A program made the translations under genes and the position numbers. Of a stretch of DNA of 64,000 bases, positions 20,115 to 30,811 are shown piece after piece (positions within the stretch are counted from its first letter, which is position 1; each line of letters begins with the position of its first letter). The notes below the pieces were generated by a model. It did no database searches and was not told where the DNA came from. It saw nothing but the letters and a program-made list of their open reading frames with translations. The stretch covers positions 42,383 through 106,382 of the forward strand of contig QXCR01000109.1 of assembly GCA_004380135.1 (NCBI GenBank), given 5' to 3'. This DNA is from Stemphylium vesicarium. Lineage: Eukaryota > Ascomycota > Dothideomycetes > Pleosporales > Pleosporaceae.

Positions 20115-22881
20115 TTACTTACTCCTCCGCCATGTCCGCAATGTACCCGCGAACCTCCTCCTAGTCACATATATGAATCCCATAAACGCAATTGCGAAAA
20201 GCACGCCTCCTGCGCCCGTCCTTGGGTTTTCTACAGCTTGCTTCTTCGCTTCCTCATAGTACCCTTTGACCTGTTCCTTCATCCCTTCCCCAGTCTCCAG
20301 ATCCGGCATCGCCATAATCTTGACCACCAACGCCGTCCATCCCGTGAAATGCTGTGTCAGCTGTCCGTGGCCACCCCCAGGTTCGTACTGCTCCCAGATG
20401 AAACCCGTTCTAAGGTAAGAGTTGAAGACGGTGTGAACGATGTTGCTGCGCAGCTCGATGTATATCTGGCGGCAGCGTTGCTGTTCCGGGCCGGTAGTTT
20501 CCGCGAGTCCGAGTAGACGATCGAGAACGAGGTAGTTGATGTTAATCCAGATAGGTGAGCGCCAGTAGTTGTCGCCTACGCCGTAACGCTTGTCTTCGGG
20601 GCTCAGACTGCGGATGCCGTGGTCCGTCCAGAGGTGCTTCGGATCGCGGAGGAGATCGAGTATGGCGGGCAGATGTGCGTGCGAAGCATCGATGAAGCCG
20701 GTGATGAGAGGGAAGATGGAGATGTAGCCTTTGTGGCATTCATAAATGTGCATGTCATTTCGTACGACGGTGTCGCAGTAGAGTTGTAGGTCTTTTGCCC
20801 AGTGTACAATGTCGAGATTGTTCTTGATACCACGGACGTGGTTTTGGTATGTCATTGCGTCGTGCGCGTCCTCTGTGAAGAATGCGACGTGTTCGAGTGT
20901 CCGCGCCATGACGCCAACCCAGCACAAGGCATCGAGGTGTAGTTCGGTGATGTCTGGAGGCTCGGCCCGCGGGTAATCATCCAATCCGCTGGCAAGGTTG
21001 TTTTCTGGCGTTCGACCGCGCCATCTATAGCCCTCGTTCAGGTTGGCAGATGGAATTGAATGGGCCTCGACATCCCCGGATTGCGACTTTCGGAACCACT
21101 CGTAGTGTCGTTTGAGGAGTGGCTGCATCTTGGTGACTAGCGCTTTGCCTGTCTCTGGCTTAGAGATGTAGATGGATTCGCGGCCATGGTACGGGATCGT
21201 CCCTTTTAGCATTTTGATGAATTTCGAGATGACCAAGTACAGGGTTGGTGGATTGGCAATGTGTGGATACTGTGTGATGAATTCGGGGGGTGTCGCAGCC
21301 TCGGCTTCTACACCGAGAATTTGCTCCCGCGCAACCCAACCATCGTCATCCATCAGGAACAGCCAGTCGCGGATCACTTCCAAGGCAAGATCTGCATCCC
21401 ATTCGATGACCATAAGAAGATGAAAGCCCTCGTCCCACAAGAAACCTCGTGGAAACGTTGAACGAGATGGCGTGTGCGTTAGAAGTTCGTATGGGCCCTT
21501 GGTCTCGGGTGTAGTATGCTTCTTCGCGTCTTCTGACTTTTCCCAGAAGTTTCCAGTAGTCTCAGCATAAATTGCTTTCTTTGACGTGTCAACCTTTGAT
21601 GTGCCGGTGAAGTATCCGAGACCGCCTAGTAGGTCGGAGAAGATACTCTTCGAGAAGGTCAAGTGTGGGAAGGTCTTGAAGGGTGGGTTTGGGTTGAAGA
21701 CGGAAAGGAAGTTTTTGCCAAATGTCTGCATCGAAGTCTTCAGGTCTGTAGTGAGCGCAGCAGCTGGCGGGGGTTAGCATATCGCGCCTGATGAAGAGTG
21801 TGTAGGGCTTGGACTGTCGCGTGGTGGTAAAGTATACTTACATGTCATTCCACGTTTCGCTGTTTCTGTAGAGTACAAAATGTCGAACTACGCATGGTCA
21901 GTCTTGCCCACACTGTACCCGTGTACGACTCACCTCAAAATTTCCGTGCATCACCATCTGCACAAACTGCATATTTCCTGTACCCGGTTCGCTGCGAAGA
22001 ACGATATCTGTCGGCCCCTGGTCTTTGCGATCTTTCGTCTGGTCTTTCAACGAATCCAAGAAAGTGGCTTCTTGCGCGAAGAGTCGTCAGCCAGCCATCC
22101 TTGTTGCGAGATCCAGGCGTCGTTGTAGTGGGCAAAAGAAATTCTAGCACGTCCTGTACTTACATTTGGCTTGCCATAAGCGGTCTTCGGTGACGTTCAG
22201 CGACTTGACGTAGGATATCTCCCGATGTCCATCGTTATTCAGCGGAACAGGTATGTGTATGCCAGCAGTGCCCAACCTCGGATGTACTAGGTTCATATTC
22301 ACAGCTTGAACGGACTTGTCGTCGCCATCTCCGGGTTGTTGACGCGCATCCAACCTGCAGCTGGTGCAAGCCCCCTTCTCCTCCATGCCCACGTAGAAGA
22401 TGACGGTCGTCTTCAATTCCGGTGGCGCATCAGGTCTGGGTATGCCCTTTATCCTCAGGCCCCAATTCCCTTGGCTCTGCCCTTCAGAGTATTTTATGAA
22501 TTCGGTCGTGATGTTGATTCTGTTCCCGACATCTTCGATGACTTGGCGGCCACCCTCTCGTGTGTCGTATGCGGTCCATCCGTATCGCGCCATGCCTTTG
22601 CTTTGGTTCACATTGTGTCGCAGTGCTGCGCGGCTTGTTAGCATTGCAATTGCGCGTATAGACGTGTTCCTACTTGTCTCAATGTCCTCCAGTCTTCCCC
22701 ACATCAACCCCGCGATGACGCTCTTGGGTATTCGTGGACGGAGCCCCAGGTACAGGTTCGGCCGAAAGGGGCCCCATTGCAACGATTGACTATTCGTGGA
22801 AAGAGTGTAATCGTCGGCGGACGCAGGCGTGGGCGCGACGATGGCGAGGACGAGAGCCAGAAGGGTCGACGGGATCATCAT
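20115..22881 (-). CDS. CWH41: Mannosyl-oligosaccharide glucosidase (ER glucosidase I, GH63)
   Basis: The protein is 848 aa in four exons (22881-22164, 22067-21934, 21887-21842, 21763-20115). The 96-nt first intron has a CTGAC branch site and a CAAGAAG acceptor; this is the only acceptor I found that keeps the frame. The enzyme trims the terminal glucose of Glc3Man9GlcNAc2 on nascent N-glycoproteins in the ER. Family landmarks are SLQWGPFRPNLYLGLRPRIP with GLMWGRLED (N-domain), TFPRGFLWDEGFHLLMVIEW (catalytic (alpha/alpha)6 domain), DDYPRAEPPDITELHLDALC and RSPIWININYLVLDRLL. The N-terminus looks like a cleavable signal peptide. Residues near the C-terminus (AGGVLFAIAFMGFIYV followed by TRRRF) form a hydrophobic helix with a basic tail. 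The 3' end is 96 bp from the S53 stop, in convergent orientation. Confidence 0.9.
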
Positions 22882-23629
22882 GGGAGACGCGTTTCAGCGC
22901 GTTCGGCCGTATAATTGTAAGCTAAACGGCGGTATCGCGGGGGCACGAGACTTCAGGTCATTTTCTTGATACGTCTCCCTAGGCTGCTAGTTGCTGCTCA
23001 GCAATTGCGCCGGCTATATCGGACATTATTGCCCAGCCGCATATCTTGGACCCGCGTCTTTCTTGATTGGCCAAAGCGCGCTCCTCGCGTTCCAATTTGT
23101 GACGCCATCACCAAAAGCACGTGTGGCCAAGGGCTTCAACTGATCTTCAATCTCGAATCGGTTCCTTGCGATAAGGAGTACACCACGTTTTACACAATAT
23201 TTCCTGGTATTGTAGATCTCCGTGGGAGCGCGTGCAGCTGACGAAAAGCCGCGAACCCATCGCTCGACAGCCGCAGTCGGTGTCTTTTCAATGCGCAACC
23301 GGCTATCTAAGCCCTCGTGAGCGCGATTCCTTTGCATCCCAAGTGAAGACCACCTACGAGTTACGTGTCGGCTTTGGTAAGCCCCTATTCAAAGCTGAGA
23401 GGTTAGCAGCGGATGAGATCCGCTCTTGTCCCGCGCGACGTCAGAGGATGAAACTTGGATCCACCACCATGCCGAGACCCCCACAATGTGCAAGCTCGCG
23501 CGGATGGGCAAACTGAAAAGCATTCACATCCCGCATTGGATATACGGTGATCCTGATCAACTCTAGGATAGCGACGTATAAAGGCATTATCGAAAAGCTT
23601 GCATCGTGCGTTACAAATTACACATTTAC
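22882..23629. other. Divergent intergenic region
   Basis: This region lies between the GH63 gene and the P-loop kinase gene. One ACGCGT occurs just upstream of the GH63 ATG. No further gene or RNA was recognised. Confidence 0.45.
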
Positions 23630-24526
23630 ATGATGGATCAGCAAGTCGAACGCCTGGTGAACAAGATCTGGAGTATTTGAATACAGAATCTGGCTTTACG
23701 ACAGTGTGTTGACTGAGACATAGACAAGTACCAGGATGCGCCTGCTTCGACGCGATTGATGGTTGCGGTATCCGGAATTCCAGGGTCCGGTATGCACATG
23801 CGCACCACCACGGGCATCTCTCATCCTTCGCCGAGCTAACCAGTGCCAGGCAAAACCACCTTAGCAGCCAAAGTGTCGTCCAAACTCAACGAAAAGCATG
23901 CACAACAATCGCCTGGCACTGCCAATAGCAACCCTATCTCGGCTTTCATCCCAATGGATGGCTTCCATCTGTCACGGACCCAACTCGATGCGATGCCTGA
24001 TCCAGACAGCGCGCATGCCCGCCGAGGTGCCGCCTTCACATTCGATGGCGATTCCTTCTACACCTTGGTGAAGAAGCTGCGAGAGCCCATCCTACCTGAG
24101 ACTTCAACACTGTATGCACCAAGCTTCGACCACGCCATGAAAGACCCCGTCGAAAACGACATTGCCATTTCAAAATCTGTCCGCATTGTCATTTTCGAAG
24201 GCAACTATTGTTCGCTGAACAAGTCACCCTGGAGCGATGCAGCTAAACTCATGGACGAGCTGTGGTTTGTCGATGTGGATTTTGATGTCGCGCGAAAGCG
24301 GCTCATCCACCGCCACGTCAAAGCTGGCATCGCCAAAAATTCAGAAGAAGCAGGAAAGCGAGCTGATGAGAATGACCTTGTCAATGGAAAGGAGATTGTG
24401 GAGTCGAGGTTGGATGTACATGAGCTGATTAAGAGTCAAGAAGACCGTGGCTGGGCCCCCGAGGAGCAGGGCTTTGGCGATGGAAAAGACCGCGGGACCA
24501 AGGATGGTATCGCGGGGCTTGTATAA
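23630..24526 (+). CDS. Small P-loop kinase of the uridine kinase/phosphoribulokinase superfamily (Yfh7-like)
   Basis: The protein is 261 aa in three exons (23630-23672, 23724-23789, 23850-24526), with introns GTATTT...TAG and GTATGC...CAG. Splicing assembles the Walker A loop VAVSGIPGSGKTT (residues about 29-40) across the second intron, strong support for the model. Next come FIPMDGFHLSR (the DGFH substrate loop of this family), ARRGAAFTFD, YAPSFDHAMKDPVE (typical of PRK/pantothenate-kinase-like enzymes) and VIFEGNYCSLN (Walker B region). A lid helix carries RLIHRHVKAGIA. The protein resembles yeast Yfh7 and bacterial FrcK/PanK-like kinases. The substrate is unknown: a nucleoside, sugar or vitamin. 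Two adjacent ATGs start the frame; the first was chosen. Confidence 0.87.
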
Positions 24527-26191
24527 ACGAAAGACACCTAGATCATCTAGCGATGATTTCTGGAAATGCGCACAGTTCTTAAGCTATGCTATACTTTGGC
24601 TCCAGTGATCTCGACAAAGTGTCTCGCTGCAAGTTCCTCTTGCGTGTCGCCAGCACAACCTGTCTTTACTTTTAACCACTTTAGGGCCTTCGTATTCTGT
24701 ATCCTTCAAAGAATCTGAAATATATCATGCAATAGAACCCATGCAGCCGTCTTTGGTTACACGTGAGCTCCTACTGATTGGCTGACGGCACAGTGGGTCC
24801 GGGGTTTATGGCAGTGCGGAGAAACCACGCGACGGCGAGGCGCTATCAGACGCTAGCGACGTAACCCGCCACGGGCCTTGGTATCCGAGCCAACCCCAAA
24901 GCTTAGCCATTACCATTCTAGTCCATCGCTTCTTATTTTCTTATAACAGAGTGCGCAGCGTAGCGACAAGATAAATGCCATTCACGTCTTGTAAAGACTC
25001 GTCGCGAAGCGACATTCATTTTTCATAATGCATAAGCAATGTATGCGATAGAAGCCGACAGGCTCGGTTTAGCTGTAATTCAAGTGCGCAGTATAGAAAT
25101 GTGTCACATTCACATTGCCACTGCAAGCTAACTATATGGGCACACGAAAAGCGTCTCGAGAAAGCTTTTAATTCATTGTTCGGGTAGAGAATCTCCCGGA
25201 AAGAGAACTACGGTTCAGCATCGGGAAGGAAAATCTCAAGTCAAACCGTGTGAGTGTTCCTAAGATGACGGATTGGGAAGTACGTGATTTGGCTACCAGA
25301 TGATTGCGATGTCAGAAGAGCGTTGGTGAGGAGCTTTTGCGCAATGATAATGAATGTCATTAACGTCATGTTCTCATTTCTTGCATCAGGTCAGTTTTCC
25401 CGTCAGAATAAGTAAACGTGTCTCGAGATTGTGCGACGCCCACAAAGGCGGGGCCAGGCTGGTACAAAGTATGCTACGTAATGCAACCAGAATGAAGAGC
25501 AATCGACATGGGTTATCGCCGTCTATCGCGAAGAGAGAGCTCTTCACTTATGTCATTAATTACCACATATAAGAGCTGCAGCAACCTCGACTCTATCCCG
25601 GTAGTGGAAGCGTATAGTCACGCATCATAACATTCCTGAGGTCCGGTGTTGAAACCATCTAGCGTTTCCGTCACGTGATGAATCTTATCGTTCAGACTGC
25701 ATCGGCGGTTATATCTCCGCGCCCCGCGTGCGCATGAACCTTTAGCTCTTAGCAAACTCCCCCAAGCTCCATGAAAAACTAGTTTTCTTGCATTTGGACT
25801 TAAAAAGTGCCTGACGTACAAGCTAAGATCCACGATCTTGTTTCGCGCGAGATGCGCGTCGTGAGGCGTCGGAAAGGCCTTGTCTGGACGGCTGCACCAG
25901 GGTAGTCGCTTGCGGCAACATACCACGATGCGCGCGACTTAGTGAGAACTAGCAGGTGGGGATAATGGTTAGTATGATGTGGTGGAGCTGACTAGGAGAG
26001 TCGCCATTACGGATCGATACCGTTGTGAAGCGTTGAGAAAGTAGGTGACCTTGGTCGGCCTCGAGGCGTCGGTTGTGACTACCCGCTACAGCATACCTAA
26101 GTAAGACTTGGGTAAGGAAGCCACGAGCTTTATGAGGTCTGATTATGCCAGCTACTTTCACCTCTGTCACTAGCCTTTCACCGCGCACAAC
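24527..26191. other. Gene-free 1.7-kb interval
   Basis: No frame in this interval resembles a known protein. I saw no tRNA-like cloverleaf, terminal repeats or simple-sequence runs beyond a short GTCGC-GAA-GCGAC hairpin near 25000. It may be promoter plus decayed sequence. Confidence 0.4.
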
Positions 26192-27751
26192 ATGGCGTCA
26201 ATATCTTCCAACCACAGACCATCCCTCGGCCATTTGCCAACCAAGTTAGCGAGCGAGGCATTCCGTCACCTCGGTCATGACGATTTCTTATCACTGACGA
26301 AGACTTCCAAGCGGACCAGAGCTGTTGTAACTCCATTCTTGTATCAAAATGTCTACTTTGACGAGAAGCGTCTGTCGAAAGTATCGCTATTCTTGCGAAC
26401 TCTTACCCAAAAGAAAGACTATCGCCAATATGTTCGAGTTCTGCGCATCATCGTCAAACAAAGCAAGGATACCGATACTTTCTCTAGCCTGACCTGTTCC
26501 GAAGTTCTAGAAATATATTTTACTCTCCAACACGAGCTTGCCAACGAGGATCTAGACTACGAGCTCTACCGGCCTGTTTTTGAGGCATTGGAATAATATG
26601 GTACTTAGGCAGCATACTCCTCCCTGGTCCTCCGGATTTTACCCAACCTCAGGCAGATACATGTTTACGACGCAGCCCTGAAATTCTCAGTGCCGGAACG
26701 GGAACACCCCTTCTGGATAATGCTTTTCCGTCATGGATCCTTCGAACATGTCACCGAATTGATCATTGGCTTCAGCTTTTGCGACCCCTTGTGGCTGGAG
26801 CATGTTCTCCCTTTCTTAGAGAATTCGAAATTGGAAACGCTGAGGTTGTGTAATCTTCAGGATGATCTGGCAAATAAGCGTGCGGCCTCCGCGGAGAAGA
26901 CCCAAGAACTAGCAAACGTGTTCTCGAGGAAAGACTTGCGTGGCAAGCGGAAGACCTTGGAGATCATGCCAGCCGAGCACTGCCAGTCCAAAGTCGCGTT
27001 CCCAATCATTGAGGCCTGCACCGGGCTGAAGAGGCTATCTTTCGGACTGCGTAGCGCCTCGTGCAACGGTTCGTTCAGTTTTTTCCAGGCGGAACCAACT
27101 CAGGTGTGGGACCTGCTCACAAAACTACGAGAAACTCTAGAAGACTTGGCAATTTGGACAGAGTTTTTCCCGGGGCGTCCATTCCAACCACTGGCGTCTT
27201 TCGAGAAATTGAAAACCCTCGCAATCTCAAGCGAGGCTTTGCCGATTCACTGGGAACGATCGGAATTCCAGGTACTTCTCCAAAAGTCTCTGAAGGCACT
27301 CAAATTGCATGACCCAAATAAATATGAGATGGAATGGGCCTGGAGCCGCAGTGCCATCTTGTGAGCGCTTGCGCAACAAAGACAATTCGACCCGGACACC
27401 TTACCTCTATTGTATTTCATAGAACTGGCCTCTAGAAATGTCGCTGATCCGTCCCCTATTCTCGAAGATCCAATCGAGCTGACATCCCAGCTCATTGAAA
27501 TGTTATTGAGTGAAGGTATCCGGGCACAAGCTTCCAACGCGACGGGGCCCTTGAGTGTGCGTTGGCAGCCTTTGTACGAATTTGATTATGTACAACTTTC
27601 TCCTACTGACGAGGTCATCGAGAACGGCGAAGCGAAGAGCTGGGAAAAGTGCAAATGGCGGGGTCGTTATTTCAGGTCCGGCTTTATCGAACAAGAAGAC
27701 ATTCTCCACGAAATAGGAGAGGTCATGCCATCTTTTAGTCTGCCGATATAG
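26192..27751 (+). pseudogene. F-box protein pseudogene with three in-frame stops
   Basis: A single frame runs for 520 codons and is broken only by TAA (26594), TAG (26606) and TGA (27362). The N-terminus resembles an F-box (LGHLPTKLASEAFRHLGHDD ... TKTSKRTRAVVTPFLYQNVY). It is followed by leucine-rich, LRR-like sequence (LVLRILPNLRQIHVYD, FLENSKLETLRLCNLQDDL, ACTGLKRLSFGLRSASCNG, FEKLKTLAISSEALP). The three segments join seamlessly without frameshift and each still looks like constrained coding sequence, so inactivation is recent. Excision of the third stop by an intron starting at GTGAGC (27361) is conceivable, but would remove coding-like sequence. The other two stops lie only 12 bases apart with no plausible intron. 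The stop codons are reachable by C-to-T/G-to-A changes. F-box proteins recruit substrates to SCF ubiquitin ligases; the target is unknown. Confidence 0.7.
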
Positions 27752-28188
27752 CACCAGGTATAATCGTACATGTGTTTATACTTTTTTACTACGTACTGAA
27801 ATTCCAACTCAACCAATCTTCCCGGCTCCTCTCGTATGCACTGCTTAGGCATTAGGAGTAGTGATTGTCACCTCCACTCTGAGGCTTTACAAGATGCTAG
27901 TGGGCTGTTTATCTAGATCTTTGTTGCGCAATTTGTTTTAGGGACCTAAAACTTACCTCTCGGAGGCGTTGTCTGAACCAGACATCCATCAAGGCCTTCC
28001 CTGTGAGCATAACTCTACCACCTATGAATATCTTAGGGTCGGAGTCTAGCCATCCTCAGCCCGTCGGGACTCTGCAGCAGATGGATGCGTGGCCCTACTC
28101 TAACGTCACGTATTGACACACAGCCGCTCCTTGTAAATCAATGCTGCAGTTTGCATTGCATTGATGTTCGTATTCGTATTGACACGCA
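27752..28188. other. Interval between F-box pseudogene and APH fragment
   Basis: No N-terminal kinase lobe for the following APH fragment could be found in any frame here. Only broken short frames are present. Confidence 0.4.
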
Positions 28189-28692
28189 TTCCGGCAGAAC
28201 CAGCTCAAGGACATATTCTTAGAACTACGCTCTTTGACTCGGCTCGATGACATGCCACTAGGCGCAGTCAGGGGAGAAGGTTGCAAAGACCTGAGGATAA
28301 ATGTTCGGCACACCAAAGAACCGATGTGGGCCACCGAAGACTTCGACAACTGGCAGTTTTCCAATCCTCATTACGAAAACCCAATCTACATCGAAGTCCT
28401 TCGCAGAATTTCCCAGTCGCCCCTGTCGCAGAAACATGTCTACAGTCACAACGATCTGCGCCCTGACAACGTTATCGCAATACTGGAAGAAGGGGAGTGT
28501 CGCGTGAGCGGAATCATCGACTGGGAATACAGCGGCTTTTGCTTCGAGTACTACGAATCTACAAAAGTGATGAACGGGCTAGCATCGACTAAGAAGTGGG
28601 ATTGGTATCTGTATATTCTCGGATGCAATCCTCCCCTGAAGAACGCACAAAAATGGCTTCTGGATGCTCTTTGGTGGAAACATGTGGAGTAG
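28189..28692 (+). pseudogene. Truncated aminoglycoside-phosphotransferase (APH) family kinase, C-lobe only
   Basis: The frame carries the C-terminal kinase lobe of a fungal APH/choline-kinase-like protein: an inhibitory-type helix (QLKDIFLELRSLTRL), the Brenner catalytic loop KHVYSHNDLRPDNV (HxDxxxxN) and the metal-binding GIIDWEYSGF. It then ends with a helical tail (NAQKWLLDALWWKHVE). An in-frame TGA lies immediately upstream of 28189. The glycine-rich/ATP-binding N-lobe is absent, and no donor exon was seen within 400 bp upstream. It is therefore about 168 aa of a family that is usually 280-450 aa. It might be the last exon of a gene whose upstream exons have decayed; I consider it non-functional. 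An ATG at 28234 exists but would not restore the N-lobe. Confidence 0.6.
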
Positions 28693-29477
28693 GCAACGTC
28701 AGGTATGTCTAGCAATGTATGGTGTCAAGCGTCAAGGTTGGGGAGAATCATGTAGTATTAGGCTATGGGAGAGAGAGGCCTATATACTGAATGGAGCACG
28801 CACTAGTCCTAAGGGGGAAGTGCGTGAGAGCAAACATGCAGTGGAACGTGGGGCAAACAGTACCGGCCCGTGCGGGAGACCCTACGGCCGACATATGGTA
28901 GTGACGGACGTTTCTTACATAAACGAAGAGGGTATATAGTAGCCCGGGTTACGCTGCGGGAGGATACTGTTGCGCTGAGTATATTTGACTGAGCTGTTGA
29001 TTCCGCTGCTCACGGGGCTCCAACGCTTCGCGCATGCCCTGCTATTGACGGAGCGTTGGGTTGTTCCAGACTGTGAGATGTCTTGGATGCCAATGTAGAT
29101 TTCGGATGGAGTGGCGTGTGCGCTATACCCTTTCCATCATACCTACATGGTGGGTAGTCAGCCTTGTCAGGACGCGTTCTTTCCGCAAAACATTGACGGG
29201 ACTTTTTCATCTCGACGTCTACCCTGCTTTTTATACGGTATAAACGTGCGAAGGTCATAGAACCCGCGATGACATCCCGAGTTCTGTCTCCCAGGCTACC
29301 CCACACCTTGATGTGGGGCAATGGTTACCACAAAACCACCCCGCATCAGACGCCTACAACGGAACAATGCCGTCCCCATAAGTTGAGACTTCGGCAAAAC
29401 ATTCACAACCAAAACACATCATCTTCGCGGCAAAGTCCCGAAAAGACATCACATCTCACCCACAACAACGCACAACC
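28693..29477. other. Intergenic region upstream of the SDR gene
   Basis: No gene or RNA was recognised. The last 100 bases before the SDR start are A/C-rich, as is typical of fungal 5' leaders. Confidence 0.45.
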
Positions 29478-30594
29478 ATGGACCCGGCCCAATTCGGCAT
29501 CAGCACCCTCCCCCTCCAACGCACACCCTACGGCCCCATCCTCGCCTCCGCCCTCAAAAGCGCCAACACCGGAAAAGTAGCCCTGATAACAGGTGCAGGC
29601 CAAGGCATCGGCGCCGCCATCTCAGAAGCACTCGCTCAATCCGGAGCTAGCGTAGCGATCCTAGACCGCAACGTCGACACGCTGCTGCAAACCAAGAAAA
29701 AATGCCGAGCGTACGGCGGCAAAGTAGAAGCGTTCGGGTGCGACGTGACGGATAGAGAGCGAGTGGACGAGGTACTGGCGCAGGTCGTCAGGCAGCTGGG
29801 TGCGATTGATGTGTTGGTGAATAATGCGGGCATCTTTGATCAGAGGCCATTTATCATGGGGGGGTTTGACGGGTTTTGGAGGCAGATTGAGGTCAATTTT
29901 AAAGCTGTGAGTTTCGTATTTCACATCTCTCTTATGCGTTGGTTTGGGTGGGAGGTCAGGCAGGGCTAATGGTGCTGTTAGCCGTTGATGCTCATCCATG
30001 CTGTTCTCCCGCATATGCGCGACCGCGGACAGGGCTGCATCATTAATATCGCTTCTCGCTCTGGTACTGTCGATGTGCCCATGACACTTGGGTACGGGAC
30101 GTCTAAGGCAGCGCTCATTCGCGCGACGCACACCCTGCAGAAGGAGATGGAGCTTGATGGGTTGGATCCAGCAGTTCATATGTATGCGCTTCATCCGGGC
30201 GGTGTGCGAGGGAACATGGGCGGAGGTAAGCGATTTCTTTCGTCACCATCAGGTTCGAGAAAAGCTAAACTGCGCAGTTGGTGCTGCGGAAGATGTGAAG
30301 AAGAAATACGGTGATATCACAGATGAGGCGTACTACCAGGATCTGTTCAAAGATGGACCATCGCTTTGTGGGCAGACGTGCGCTTGGCTGGCGAGTGGCC
30401 AGGGGAAAGAGCTGAGAGGATTATTTCTGGGCGAGTTGCTCCAGACTTGTCGTCGCAAGTGCAGGACTGACATTTAGCAAGATTGCCGGCAAGACGTATC
30501 GAAGTTGCTAGAGATTGGCCGGGAGACTTTGTTGAAGGAAACCCGGAATACGCTCACGGTCAACTTCGTTGATGGATACTGCAATGAACCATAG
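29478..30594 (+). CDS. Short-chain dehydrogenase/reductase (SDR)
   Basis: The protein is 312 aa in four exons (29478-29906, 29982-30225, 30278-30430, 30482-30594). The classical SDR features are all present: NAD(P)-binding VALITGAGQGIG, the acidic residue in VAILDRN (favouring NAD(H)), VLVNNAGIF, the catalytic serine in INIASRSGTVD, and Y-x3-K in GYGTSKAAL, followed by HPGGVRGNMG. The first two introns are GT-AG. The third is read as GC-AG (GCGAGT...CAAG), because it joins GLFL to DCRQDVSKLLEIGRE and restores a 38-codon C-terminus (NTLTVNFVDGYCNEP) of the kind seen in this SDR subfamily. Without it the protein ends in a short, non-conserved-looking tail at 30475. The substrate is unknown. An N-terminal extension of about 30 residues precedes the Rossmann fold. 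Confidence 0.87.
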
Positions 30595-30811
30595 AAACTG
30601 GGGACAAGGGTCCATATTCTATAATTGCTAAACGAATGTATGACACACGAAAGAAGAAAATCAGCACGAAAGGCCGACTACTTGGAGTAGCTACAACACT
30701 TGCTTACGGCAACTCCTGCCTACCAACCGCATACCACCTCGCTTCAATCTGAAAACCTGCCATCTGCACCAGTCGCATTGACAAAAGGTAGAAAGCCCTT
30801 GTGCACGACAT

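Noticed and set aside
24990..25020. Short hairpin GTCGC-GAA-GCGAC
   Set aside because: A five-base stem is too small to call a terminator or structured RNA without other evidence.
27361..27433. Possible intron (GTGAGC...CTAG) removing the third stop of the F-box pseudogene
   Set aside because: It keeps frame, but would delete coding-like sequence (LAQQRQFDPDTLPLLYFIEL), and the two upstream stops remain.
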